Below, one piece after another: positions 13,071-24,497 of a DNA stretch of 64,000 nucleotides. Origin of the DNA: Amborella trichopoda. Its lineage: Eukaryota; Streptophyta; Magnoliopsida; Amborellales; Amborellaceae. Made by a program: the position numbers and the translations under genes. Numbering within the stretch: position 1 is the stretch's first letter; every line of letters begins with the position of its first letter. The DNA is taken from assembly GCF_000471905.2 (NCBI RefSeq), contig NW_006495875.1, positions 708,817 to 772,816 on the forward strand. Reading direction: 5' to 3'. Under the pieces are notes generated by a model that worked only from the letters and a program-made list of their open reading frames with translations, had not been told where the DNA came from and made no database searches.

Positions 13071-13855
13071 AGGAAAATTATAAATACCATCCAAAATTAA
13101 CTTTCTACATATCTTATCCCCCAATACTTTTTGTATTATATCTTAAACCCCAACACTATATTTCTTAATATTTACCCCGCAATAAAAAAGTAAATATTTT
13201 TTGGGACAAAATTGTCCTTTTTCTCTTTCTTCCCGTTTTATCTCTATTTTTTCCCTTTATCTCTCTTCACCCGTCCTCTCTATTTCTCTCTCTCCACTTG
13301 TTTCTCTCTTTCTCTTTACCCTTCCTCACTCTTTCTCTCTCTATCTCTCTACATTTTTTTTATTTGTTGCCGGGCCGCAAAAAAATTCTGTCTGACAAGG
13401 ATTGTGCTGGATCGCATTGTGGGTAGGGGAAAAGCTATTGAAATTTATGCGGTCCGCGGTCCAACACACTACTTGTCGGACTGAAATGTTTTTGCAATCT
13501 GGCATGTTTTTTTGCCGAATTGCAAAAAAGATTTCGGTCTGGACCGCATAAAAAAATAGAAAGAGAAAGTGAGAAAGAGTGATGGGGGGTAAAGAGAGAA
13601 ATGGTGAGGGAAGGTAGAGAGAAAGAGTGAGGGAAGGTAGAGAGAAATAAGTATAGAGAGAAAGAGATGATGGGTAGACAGAGGTAGAGAGAGAAAAAAG
13701 TGAGAGAAAAGGCCAATTTTATTCCAAAACTCATTGACTTTTTATTTGGGGGTATATATATGGAAAAATAGTGCTGAGGTTTAGGGTATAATACAAAAAA
13801 TATTGAGGGATAAGATGTGCAGAAAGTTGATTTGAAGGATACTTATAATTTTCCT
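13071..13855. mobile_element. Mutator-like foldback element with 9-bp target duplication
   Basis: A 785-bp element starts aggaaaattata and ends tataattttcct. Its terminal inverted repeats extend about 95 bp with roughly 85 percent identity. It is flanked by perfect direct repeats AATATTCAA (13062-13070 and 13856-13864). A 9-bp duplication with long inverted ends fits the Mutator (MULE) group. The interior is a CT-rich arm, an internal inverted pair (tttatgcggtcc and ggaccgcataaa) and a GA-rich arm, so the whole element could fold on itself. No transposase is encoded. A relative lies at 22600-23433. Confidence 0.88.
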
Positions 13856-13864
13856 AATATTCAA

Positions 13865-15645
13865 TCCACATTGTTAACCATATACTATTGCATGAGTGTT
13901 TGGGCATATACAAGTTACTCCCTATATTGCATCAGTGTTTGGGCATATACAAGTTATTCCCTATATATATGGCTATATATAACTGAATCGTGAGTAAGTC
14001 GACTCATACATTTTCTCAAATTTGCCAAGGATTTAAGAACCAAAGCACATCTCAAATTATTGTAATACCTTGAATCTATGAATTTCAAGCTAAAAAATAA
14101 TGCATATCCAATAATATCTACATAATTAAAATGTACGGTCAACAAAGAGTAAAAAAAATAGAACCTTTCGGATATTCAATAGATGATTTTCATTAGATTC
14201 ATGATCATAGTCTAAGTGATAGATTTGCATAATTTCATATGCACAGTACACTACATATGTATTTTGGGAAGGTGGACTCACTATAATAAGTACATCTCAA
14301 AGCATAACAAATCGTACCCCATATAGTGTATGAAAGGACTTTATGATAAAGCACGATATATATACTTTTTTAAAAAATTATTTACCCCTATACCTGCAAA
14401 ATCATTTATAATGTCCAATTATAATTAAACCACTCTTGAAATAAATAAAATAAAAATAAAATCGGTTCTCAATTACTACCTCTTCAAATAAAATTCTTTT
14501 AAGAAATAAAACTAGATTTTTCTTTTCAAGAAATAAAACTAGATTTTATTGCTTTATGAGAAGAGAAGTAAATATGTAAAATGGTAAAATTGTCGGAGAT
14601 TATCTCAATCGGGCTTAGTACACCCCACGCCGATACTCCTCCTTCCGATGGTGCTTGGGATCTATGATCAGTATGTTGATTTCCCTACTATGGCAAAAAT
14701 CCACTCAATGACTTAGTCTTGATTAAGTCTCTTAGCTTGATTTTAGAGAGATGAGAGATAAATATGAAGAGAGAGAGATCTACTAGCAATGGGTTCCACC
14801 CCTTTGCCACCCACAAAAAATAGAGGTGGTGCGTGCCACCAAAACATGGTACAACTTGAAGAGAGAGATATGATGCAACTTGGAGAGAGATAAAAAATTG
14901 GGGCGTGCCTCCCCTTTCGAAGAGAACGGAATTTTAGGTAGGGAGAAAGAATGGTTCAAAAGAGAGAAGAGAATGCGTGTCTCATTGGGAGACCTTTTTT
15001 TTATAGATTTTTTATGCTATAGATTTTTTCTCAATTCGTATGGTCAAATCTCAACCGTCGATTTAAAGAGACTTGTGGGGTGAGAGATTTGAGTCAATAA
15101 TCTCTTTGATCCACCATCAAGATTAAAGAGATGAGCTAGAGCATTATCCTCCCTTTCTTAAATCTATTCGCATCAAATAAGGAAAGCTTATATTTTAATA
15201 TATCATTAATTATTGAATCAAGATTGTCATTAAATAAAGAAAGTTTATATTTTAATATATCCAATCATTAATTATTGGATCAACTAATCTTAATTCAAAG
15301 ATTTAGTAAATATCTCAAATATTTAACTTTATCATGGCTATACCAAAAAATAAGCCAATAAGGGATAAACATTCTTCCCAAGAAGAATACGTGAATGGGT
15401 AGGGTGTGCCTCCTAATCCACATGTATTTAAATTTTTGGGCCCCATATTTTATGGAGGTCCCATGTATTTTTAAAAAATATTTTATTTCATATTTAGAAA
15501 TTTTAAATCTTATATTCTATTTAAAACATTAAAAAATTAATTTCTCTTAATTTATAAATCCAAATGATAAAAATAAAATATTATAAGATTCACAAATATT
15601 CAAATAGACATTCTAAAAATCACATAGCATAAAATTAATTAATTT
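13865..15645. other. Intergenic, AT-rich, no gene seen
   Basis: A short duplication 'gcatgagtgtttgggcatatacaagtta' type occurs around 13891-13955. Otherwise only AT-rich sequence with scattered GA runs. I see no supportable gene or element border. Confidence 0.6.
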
Positions 15646-16324
15646 TGATGGGAATCAGATCCGTTAGATCTAGAAGATTATCAATATCTGGAAGCACTCT
15701 ACCTTCAACTGCGAATCACGATCCGCCGAGCTTTCTCAAACTGACATAGTAGTTCCCATGACTCACAGTCCACTGCAAGGGCTCATGATTGGACCACCAA
15801 AGTCAGCTAATAGATTAAGGGATGCAATCTCAATTTATAGATTTCAGGTTCTCCTCTAGATACCAAAAAATCATGGTCTTCCAGATCATGATGCAACCAT
15901 GACTCTATAGTGCATAGGGGTAATCTCTTGCACATGTACATACTTCACTCTCATTGGCGAATCTTAAAACGGCTATCTATGTACATGCCGTGCGACGATA
16001 TAACGATGAAGTTTTAGCCTTGTCTCTAAAGACTATTCATCACAAGCAAGGGCCACACAGTCCATTGGCTCTCATCTGGGCATACTCCGACATCATCAAG
16101 GGATAATCCACTAAACCCTTCTTGGTACATCCTTATACCCAAGTATCTTGGGTTTTTCTAAACCTCGATTGGCCTAACTCGTCGAGCCTAGTCCGAGTAT
16201 CAACAAATAACATTTAGTTAGTATGATCCACAAAAGGACCACACTCCCACTGAGTTTATGTTCCACTATATAAAATGCTCATACAAGCTCTCACAAAGCC
16301 TTTAAAAGCTACATAAACCCAACA
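15646..16324 (-). mobile_element. Probable solo LTR fossil (copia-like ends)
   Basis: Read on the - strand, the block begins TGTTGGGTTTATG and ends CCCATCA, i.e. TG...CA, with a TATA-like 'tttatatagtgg' about 50 bases in. Length is about 680 bp. No flanking duplication was recognised and no internal coding region is attached. Assignment is by overall form only. Confidence 0.35.
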
Positions 16325-17550
16325 TTATAGACCAGACAACTAAGATCGTAGAAAAAGAGAAACAAACTGGACGATTGAGATCAGTAAACTAATGTGCACA
16401 AGAGGTTTATCAGGCCTCCTACTTTTCCTAAAATCCTACATGAATGCAAAAATGTCATGAGCCAGTGTGCTCATAGAATAAATTTCTCTCCATGTGTATA
16501 CATATAAATGCTTGGGAATGTGTATATGCTCATGTAGACACAAATGCACATGAGATGCTATAAGCTCCACATAGCTGAGTACTTGAATAGGAAAGCAATA
16601 TTTATGCTTTCCAACATACCATATTTAGTTGCTTGGACATTGACTAAACTAAGTTAGCCAAAAAATGATATTATTGACTGCATCAATCTTTGTGGGCTTA
16701 AAGGACCAATGCATTTAAGTTACTTGCACCACATTTACAAGCAACCAAGTTTTCGCCTTTTATAGAAGGTTTATTGTAAGGGTTTCTTGCCAATGACCAT
16801 ATATATTTCAATGTATTCTAAGGTTTAATATCACAAAATGTTGTCTGTATCTTTAACAAGAAATGCCTTTATTTGTCAAATATAAAGGGGAACCACTAAC
16901 GATGATTGTGCAAAATAATTGATATTAAGTGTTTAACATCATTCCTTCATTTAAATGATTAAATTTGGATTTTTCCTTGACAAATGGTGGGATATTTCTT
17001 TATGCTAAGATATTTTACCTTCCATGAAGAATAACATTTTAAATAAAAAATATAGAAATGTAGAATAATACTAAGTAAAATTGATCGTTAGAGTCACATT
17101 AACTAAGGGACCCCATATATGTGTGTGACAGCGTGTGTTTTTTTTTTTCTTTCAAATGTTTTGGAGCCAGCTTAGCTCACCCATTTTACTAGTGCTCCCA
17201 AATGTGGCCCCAGAATTTAATGTCCAAACCACAAACTGATTCCTATCAAACCCCAACTTTTCACCAATTCACATGATCACAATGAATTCTATTTTTCTCA
17301 CTGCAGCAAGGAAGTTAATTTATCTACAACTTTTTATTCATTTATTTCAATGATTTTTAATGAGTAAACTTGGGACCATGAATCTCTCTCTCTCCCCCAC
17401 ACCCACACATTTAAATTCTTTCATCAGAATTTGAACTTTTGAACAATAATATTAGTAATAAGGACCCACACTAATAGCACTAATGGTGATACAATGCCTT
17501 AAAAGTCCTGATTCTTGATTTCTTGAAATTGCCGTGGCAATATAATCACT
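16325..17550. other. Upstream flank of the MYB gene, no gene seen
   Basis: No coding frame or clear repeat was recognised. A short CT run lies near 17385-17396. Confidence 0.55.
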
Positions 17551-17558
17551 TGCATCCA

Positions 17559-17828
17559 ATGTTGTCAGATTCGCTTCGCTTCAGCCGAGAGGCCGAAGTT
17601 TTTGGATTTTCAGCCTAGATCGAAGCGAAGCAAAGTTCCAGTACATCCACTTCGGCTTGTTTCGGTTCAAGCTTCGACCCAAGCACGAAATTGTCTTTTA
17701 AAAAGATAATTTTGTGCTTCGGACCGCTTCAACAAGATTTGGCGTCTTTGGCTGAAGCTTCAGCCGAAGCATAGAATTGTCTCTTTTTTAATTGAATTTT
17801 TTATTTAAAAATTTTCATTATTTTAATA

Positions 17829-17867
<39 letters not shown>

Positions 17868-17984
17868 TTATTTATTTATTTATTTTTTATTATTATTATT
17901 TTATTTTATTTTTTTCTGATGAAGTCTTCCTGTGAATCGTCTGAAGTACCAAATTGCTGACTCCAAAAATGAATATGACAGCAT
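17559..17984. mobile_element. hAT-like miniature element upstream of MYB
   Basis: A 426-bp element with ends ATGTTGTCAGATTCGCTT and (inverse of its right end) ATGCTGTCATATTCATTT. Flanking 8-mers tgcatcca and atcatcca agree at 6 of 8 positions. The interior repeats the word 'cttcggc'/'gccgaag' and has an (AT)n run at about 17832-17862. The same family recurs at 24020-24497. It lies about 0.7 kb upstream of the first visible MYB codon. Confidence 0.78.
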
Positions 17985-18198
17985 ATCATCCAAAGTGCTT
18001 CTTATAACTAGTGATTCTTGTGATATACAAAGTTTTTCACCTTCTCAGCTGACTTTGATCCAAGAAAATTGACTCCAGTAAGTTGAAAGTTGGATGACTC
18101 AGCATAGTAAAACATTTGTGTACTTCCCAAGTCATTTGGTATATAAACTTGGAATCAACTGCATCAAAGTCTACCATTTCAGGAGAAAACTAAAAGAC

Positions 18199-18232
<34 letters not shown>

Positions 18233-18707
18233 NNNNNNNNNNNNNNNNNNNNNNNNNNNNNNNNNNNNNNNNNNNNNNNNNNNNNNNNNNNNNNNNNNNN
18301 NNNNNNNNNNNNNNNNNNNNNNNNNNNNNNNNNNNNNNNNNNNNNNNNNNNNNNNNNNNNNNNNNNNNNNNNNNNNNNNNNNNNNNNNNNNNNNNNNNNN
18401 NNNNNNNNNNNNNNNNNNNNNNNNNNNNNNNNNNNNNNNNNNNNNNNNNNNNNNNNNNNNNNNNNNNNNNNNNNNNNNNNNNNNNNNNNNNNNNNNNNNN
18501 NNNNNNNNNNNNNNNNNNNNNNNNNNNNNNNNNNNNNNNNNNNNNNNNNNNNNNNNNNNNNNNNNNNNNNNNNNNNNNNNNNNNNNNNNNNNNNNNNNNN
18601 NNNNNNNNNNNNNNNNNNNNNNNNNNNNNNNNNNNNNNNNNNNNNNNNNNNNNNNNNNNNNNNNNNNNNNNNNNNNNNNNNNNNNNNNNNNNNNNNNNNN
18701 NNNNNNN
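18233..18707. other. Assembly gap 1 (475 N)
   Basis: Runs of N begin directly after a (GA)n tract (18201-18232). The gap covers the 5' leader and the first few codons of the MYB gene. Frames reported across it are meaningless. Confidence 0.99.
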
Positions 18708-18916
18708 CATGCTGTGATAAGGTGGGTGTAAAGAAGGGGCCATGGACACCTGAAGAAGATGTCATACTGGTTTCTTATATTCAAGAACATGGACCTGGTA
18801 ATTGGAGAGCAGTACCCACTAATACAGGTAAGGAAATAAAATTGGATTATATGAGAACCAAAAAGCCATTTCTATTTGCTTTTAGTTCTTGGGTCTTTCT
18901 TTGATTCCTGTCTCTG

Positions 18917-18955
<39 letters not shown>

Positions 18956-20638
18956 AGGATTGCTGAGGTGCAGTAAGAGTTGCAGACTTAGATGGACTAA
19001 TTATCTGAGACCAGGAATTAAGAGAGGAAACTTCACCCCACATGAAGAAGGGATGATAATTCGCCTTCAAGCCACGCTGGGTAACAGGTGTCTACACTAT
19101 TTACATAACAAAATTCAACATCTTTTTCCGTATTTTTCTTCAAAATCACAGATGAAATCATCCTCTTTCGGGTTTAAATTTCAACAGTTTTTCTTAATTG
19201 TTTACTGTTTTTAATAAGGAAATATTGTAATTGCTCTTCCATCTTATCAATGTTTATCTTGATCCTGAACAAAAAACTTACATATTATGTACTAAAAACA
19301 ATCCTTTTCCTGCTTTCTCAATTCTTTAAGGATAAAGTAAAAGGAAAGATGCAAGGAAATAAATGAAAACCCACTTTCCTCTTTACTCTCTTTTTGTGCA
19401 GATAGATCAAAACACTGCATTTAAGTATGGAAAAAGTTTATATAAAATTGCAAGCATATTTGTAGAAATAAGGTTGCAGTAATCGACATTGTTAAAATAA
19501 AATGGACAATGAAGATTATCGCAATCTTATTTCTGCAAATAAGATTGCAACCCTATACAAGCCGTACCCTTTTTAAGTATGGGTGTGGTTTGCATTAGGC
19601 TGAAGCCCTAAACAATCAAGTTAGGTGTAACTTGAAATAGTGTTGAAAGATAATTTGCAATACGGGAAATCTTTTTGATGGATTGAAAATTCATTTTTTT
19701 TTCTAATTATAAAATTTAAAGCTTAAAAAATGAGGTAGATTGAGCAGATCTTTTAATACTGAAAAATTCAAGGTTAAAAAAGGCATTACAATATGCACTA
19801 TTTTCAAGATTTGAAATTCATTTTTCTCATATCTATACATCTTGAGATCATTAATTTGAGGATTTTTGTGCATCAAAACTTCTTTTACTGAATTTTTGAA
19901 GTGGGCCTTAATTTGATTGTTTAGGGCTATAAACTTTTTCTTTTAAGCATTACTAAATTTCTTAGACTGACGACTACAATTCCTTTTATTTAATGTGGAT
20001 ATTTTCACTTTTCTTCCTTTGTTTTTTATAATAGATGGGCTGCTATAGCCACTTACTTGCCTCAAAGGACTGATAATGATATCAAGAACTATTGGAACAC
20101 ACACTTGAAGAAGAAGATCAAGAAGCTCCAATCTGGTATTGAAACCCAATCTAACCCTGTTGTACTAAACAGTTGCCAACTTATTTTTCGGACGAATTGG
20201 GAGAAAAAGAGCCAAAATCTTGTAAATGCTCAGTACCCATCACACCAGAGCTCAACCTATGCATCTAGCACAGAGAACATTTCAAGACTTTTAGAAGGGT
20301 GGATGAGATCTTCCCCAAAAGCCCAAAAAATTGAGGCCACCAATGAACAAAAACCACTGATTTTCAATATCAGAGCTACGGATTCAGGAAAACATAATCG
20401 AGTGAATGATGAGAATGGGAAGAGTGATATGATCTCACATGAAGACTTGGAATCATTGCTTTCCTTTGATTCAACAGTTCTTTATGAGTCACCGCAAGCC
20501 ACTATTTCTGAAGAATTGAAGGATGCAATGGAGATTAGTGCTCAGCCTCCATTGTCACTTCTTGAGAAGTGGCTCATGGATGAGGCTACAGTACAAGGGG
20601 AGGGAGAACTTGTTGAAATGTCTGATGAAGTATTCTAA
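18708..20638 (+). CDS. R2R3-MYB transcription factor, MYB30/60/94/96/306 type, 5' end in gap
   Basis: Exons: 18708-18827 (5' partial), 18958-19087 and 20035-20638. All junctions are GT-AG, and exon 2 is 130 bp, the classical length for R2R3-MYBs. The visible protein starts [17 protein letters not shown]; the family start MGRPP would lie in the gap. R2 runs to [18 protein letters not shown] and R3 from [13 protein letters not shown] to [17 protein letters not shown]. This sequence is characteristic of subgroup 1 MYBs, which regulate cuticular wax, stomata and stress responses (family knowledge). The C-terminal part has [17 protein letters not shown] and, near the end, [13 protein letters not shown]. 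The block usually between the MYB domain and STENI, with GQWERRLQTDI and an MAK...CEALSL helix, is reduced here to TNWEKKSQN. Intron 2 (947 bp) holds two miniature transposons. The reading frame is intact in the visible part. Confidence 0.93.
18921..18952 (+). repeat. (CT)n microsatellite serving as polypyrimidine tract of MYB intron 1
   Basis: About 16 CT units end four bases before the acceptor 'actag' of the 130-bp intron 1 (18828-18957). Length changes here would directly alter the acceptor context. Confidence 0.9.
19429..19570. mobile_element. Small foldback MITE in MYB intron 2 (Mutator-like ends)
   Basis: The element runs from GGAAAAAGTTTATATA to TACAAGCCGTACCCT. Most of it is a pair of about 44-bp inverted arms starting ttgcaagcatatttg on the left and, read inverse, ttgcaatcttatttgc on the right. 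Flanking decamers atttaagtat (19419-19428) and ttttaagtat (19571-19580) match at 9 of 10 bases. Confidence 0.8.
19581..19940. mobile_element. Mutator-like MITE, copy A, in MYB intron 2
   Basis: Starts GGGTGTGGTTTGCATTAGG and ends with the inverse type terminus ATAAACTTTTTC. Flanked by ttttaagtat (19571-19580) and ttttaagcat (19941-19950), a 10-bp duplication with one mismatch. It shares sequence with the copies at 28602, 39903, 40340 and 55250. It abuts the small foldback element at 19429-19570. Confidence 0.83.
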
Positions 20639-20639
20639 T

Positions 20640-20640
<1 letters not shown>

Positions 20641-20670
<30 letters not shown>
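20641..20670 (+). repeat. (CT)n directly after the MYB stop codon
   Basis: About 15 CT units begin two bases after the TAA at 20636-20638, in the presumed 3' UTR. Confidence 0.95.
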
Positions 20671-20674
<4 letters not shown>

Positions 20675-20679
20675 GTATT

Positions 20680-20825
20680 GTTTCTTGGGTTGAAACCAAT
20701 TCCAAGAAACCTAAGGTATAAGCATTCTCTTATTTGTCAAGTGTATGTCCACAAGTTTCTTCTAGGCATTAGACCAGCTATGCACTAATTGCATTGTTTC
20801 TTGGTTGAAACCAATTCCAAGAAAC
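20680..20825 (+). other. Two tandem hairpins in the presumed MYB 3' UTR
   Basis: Each unit has perfect 9-bp arms GTTTCTTGG and CCAAGAAAC around a loop of about 12 bases. The arms are at 20680-20688/20702-20710 and 20796-20804/20817-20825. The surrounding sequence is also duplicated with an offset of 116 bp. Function unknown; it could be an mRNA structural element or just a duplicated palindrome. Confidence 0.7.
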
Positions 20826-22344
20826 CTAAGGCATAAGTATCCTCTTAGTTGTCAAGTAAGTGATAACATGTCCATAACAAAGGAATAAAGTTGTTAACAT
20901 AGTGTTTGTGTAAATAATCTTCCCTGTGTGTTTGTTCTACATAGTTACAATAATAACGTCTATGGCTTTATACCAATTTTAATTTGGAGACTTTACATTA
21001 TAAGACATTTTTCATTGATATAAAAAGATCACAATCAGCTTTAGTTGTTAGAGAAAAAATTAGGTAATTAAGATGTGAACAAGACTCACGTCAATAAGTG
21101 CCAGAACCCAATTACATTTGCATTTATAGCAAAATCGAATTGAAATACAAAATTCTCTCAATCCCTCCTGCACAAGCATATGGAGTTAGGATAAAATTTC
21201 ATGTAATTTAGTAAACAAAATATGTCCACCCTTTTTTGGGAACTAAGTTTGGGTAAAAAATTGGACTTTCAACAAAGTCAATAGCGCATGGCTGACAGTA
21301 CACCCCTCCCTCTCTCTCAATATCTCTCTCACACACACAGCCCTTTCCTCTCTCCTCTCCTCTTTCTTCCTCTCTCTTTCATCTATTTGACAGTCCCCAT
21401 TCACACACACACCCCTCTCTCTCTCTCTGTTCGTTTGAGCTCCTTGCATATGATGTTTGGGTTATTCTGTGAGAACCCTAAGGAGAGATATTTAAGAGAG
21501 AGAGAAAGAGAGAACACAAATCAGTCTCAAATGAGATATTTAAGAGAGAGAGAGAGAGAACACAAATCAGTCTCACATGAGATACTTAAGAGAGAGAGAG
21601 AGATTTCATGCATCATGCATACACCACTCCAGATGAGAATGAATGGTAGCTTAGGTAAGTTGCAGAAGAGAGAGAGAGAGAGAGAGAGGCATCACGTGTG
21701 ATCTGTTGCCCATTTGTTATGACACTAAGTGCAAGAAGCAACAAGGAGGTCTATGCAAACTGTAAAGAGATGGGGTAAAGGGAAAATGAACATGTCTCAT
21801 GTGAATGCTTTGGTTAAAAAGCAGCAAATTTGGAGAGACTTTTAATTTTGATGAGGGGGAAAGCCTTGCAAGGTGTGGTACACATTCATCAGAAGGAAGC
21901 TTCCTCTAGTTTTGGAAAGCTAGTCTCTCTCACAGACATTTCTTCCTCTCTCTCTCTCATACACATAAAAGCAATCCTAAACATGATCTATATAAATAAA
22001 CCTCTCCCTTTATCTCATTTAAACAAACAAAATACCATAATGCTTTTGCACATGATCCATCTCTCTCACCCTTACACAGAAAGAGACATGAGAGACAATA
22101 CCTTAATACTTTTTTTACACATGATCCCCTCTCTCTCTCTCATGAAAACACAAGCTCAATGACCTCTCTCTCATATTTCTTCATCTCTCTCATACACATC
22201 CACACATGCAAAGAAACACACATTCCCAAACATGATCCATAAACCTCTTCCTCCATCTCACTTGCACAAACAAAATACCATAATGCTTTTGCACATGGTC
22301 CATTCTCTCTCTCCCTCTCCCTCCCTCCCTTACCCATAGAGAAA
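20826..22344. other. CT/GA-rich low-complexity stretch, no gene
   Basis: Contains a GA-type tandem repeat of about 56 bp at 21481-21600 (units with 'aacacaaatcagtctca'), and a phrase 'caaaataccataatgctttt' repeated at about 22028 and 22271. Frames here are serine/leucine/arginine by-products of the repeats. Confidence 0.75.
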
Positions 22345-22573
22345 CTAGGATTCCTTGGTATTTTTATTGGAAAAATTATAGATATTTTTACAAAATGAAC
22401 TTTTTAGATATCCTACCCCAATATTCAATGACTCAACAAAATTAAAACTAAAATGTCATTTTCAATACCTTCTCTTATGTTTTATAATTTTGGATTTTTA
22501 CAGCATGTCCTCTCTCTTTATGCCCCAACTTTCTCTCTCTCTCTCTCTCCGTTACACATAAAGAAAACAAGAG
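22345..22573. repeat. Duplicated left flank and end of a foldback element
   Basis: This 229-bp block, starting 'actaggattccttggta', is repeated at 22574 onward. It includes 'ggaaaaattatagatatt', i.e. the left end of the foldback element, plus host flank. The duplication therefore happened after the insertion at 22600. Confidence 0.75.
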
Positions 22574-22599
22574 ACACTAGGATTCCTTAGTACTTTTTT

Positions 22600-23433
22600 G
22601 AAAAAAATATAGATACTCCCCCAAATTGAACTTTCTATACATCCTACCCCCAATATTCAAAGAGTCAGGCAAAATTAAAACTAAAATATCATTTTCAATA
22701 CCTTCCCTTATGTTTTACAATTTTTTATTTTTACAGCATGTCCTCTCTTTATGCCCCAACTCTTTCTCTCTCAATCTCTCTAAGTAGAATAGTATTTCTG
22801 CTCTCTCTCTCTCTTGGGCGCGAAATCTCTATCTTTCTACTAATCACTACACTGATCTGAAGCATAATCTCAGAACCATGTGCTCTTCTCCATCCCATCT
22901 ATCAGTTACTTACAGGAAAAAGTAGAGGGCTTGATGAATGTGTCTACAACATATCGGAATGGTTTGCAGGGCTTCTTTTCCACAGCACTCATTAATCACA
23001 CAAGAAATTTCATTTAGAGCATGGCGTAATGTTTATGGAGCATAAAGATAGCTTGAATTTAAGAGAACTTATGCAAAATCTCTTTAGACATGGAATATGG
23101 AACCTTTCTTTTAATTTTGTAAGACCAAAGATCCTTGCAGAGCTCAAAGGTGGGAAAGTTTTAGACAGATTTAAGAGTGCAAAATAAGTGAAGGTTTTGT
23201 CCCAAGAGTCTGTTGGTTATATGCCTTTCGATGGCTCAAAACGAGGGAGGGCGTGTAGGGCATTTTGGAGTGAGAATAAAAAAATGACATTATAGCCTTA
23301 ATTTTTCGTTAGCTTTTTTAATTGGGGTAAGTACAAAAAAAAAAATAGCATTGGATCTAAGTTACGATATTAAAAATATTGAGGGTTAAAATGTCTAGAA
23401 AGTTTATTTTGATAGGGTATCTATAATTTTCCC
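22600..23433. mobile_element. Mutator-like foldback element, second copy
   Basis: An 834-bp element with ends gaaaaaaatatagata and tatctataattttccc, flanked by perfect 9-bp repeats TACTTTTTT (22591-22599 and 23434-23442). Ends, target length and internal phrases such as 'ccccaatattcaa' match the element at 13071-13855. Confidence 0.8.
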
Positions 23434-23517
23434 TACTTTTTTTTTTTTTTTTTTAACGCACGATCCTCTCTCTCCAAACATTCATTCATCAATCAATGAT
23501 GGTTCCTCAATTTCTAA

Positions 23518-23820
23518 TGGAAAAAGTTTGTAGAAGGTTGCAACCTAAACGGCAACAAAAAAGGTGCGCCAAAAAATACATAAAAAAAATGTGGCTTTGA
23601 TGGTGAAAAACCTTGTAATTGACCATCTCAACTTCAAAACCATTCATATTCATATTTTTATAGATCTACTAAATCCTTACCATTTTTACAATATGAAATT
23701 TCATAATCAGAAGTGAGGTAGTTTTTCAAGCCATCATTGAGATTTCCAACACCTAATTTATATCTTTCAAAGAGGTTTGGTGGTGCTCCTTAATTCTATT
23801 GCCTAACGTTACACCTTAAA
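23518..23820. mobile_element. MITE copy H (ggttgcaacc subfamily)
   Basis: Begins 'ggaaaaagtttgtagaaggttgcaacct', with a palindromic GGTTGCAACC near the end, and continues with phrases shared with 28206-28573 and 39166-39545. The right terminus is degraded. Confidence 0.6.
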
Positions 23821-24019
23821 GAAACATCTTTTGTAATCAACTTTGTCAAATCACATAAATATGATGTCATCCAATCCCAATCAGCATAGCTAGATGTCAC
23901 ACAGACATGGTTTATGGCATTCATCACCTGTAGGTAAGAAAGCATTTAATTCATAAATGGTACGAGAACCTCTTTGGGGTCCCGGCTTTGAGCCGCCTGC
24001 CTGACCAAACGAGGTTCTC

Positions 24020-24497
24020 GTCGACAAATTTGCTTCGCGTCGGCTGAAGAGACCCAAGCCTAAGCCTGATGTTGTTGCTTTAGTCAGTTTTGGGCCGCTT
24101 CGGTTATATTTGGGTCACCTTCGAACTAATACTTTGGGCTGATTTGGTTGAAGCATTCAGGTTTTAGTTCTAGAATGAAGCAAAACGAAGCTTGATGTTG
24201 TTGTTTTAGTCAGTTTCGGATCGCTTCAGTTAGATTCGGGTCACCTTCGACGGAATACTTCGGGCCAATTTGGCCGAAGTTTCTCGGCCTAGGCAAAGAA
24301 ATATACATATATTTTTTATTATTTTTTTGAAAATTTTGTATTTTTAATTTTTTCCATTATTTTTATATATAAATATCTAATTTATCTATATTAAATTAAA
24401 AAAAAAAATCTGAAGTCTTCTCCTAAATCGATTGAAGTACCAATTACTTCATTTTCTCACTAATTCGAAGAAGACTCCGAAGCGAATATGACAACAT
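24020..24497. mobile_element. hAT-like miniature element, second copy
   Basis: Right end GCGAATATGACAACAT is the inverse of the left end of the 17559-17984 element; the left end has drifted to gtcgacaaatttgcttcg. Flanking 8-mers aggttctc (24012-24019) and tggttctc (24498-24505) agree at 7 of 8 positions. Interior words 'cttcgg', 'ttcgggtcacct' match the first copy. Confidence 0.7.

Noticed and set aside
18094-18790. Long frames of about 190-207 codons on both strands
   Set aside because: They read through the N gap and (GA)n runs; only the MYB exon beginning at 18708 is real.
21243-22337. Serine/leucine/arginine-rich frames on both strands
   Set aside because: By-products of (CT)n/(GA)n repeats.
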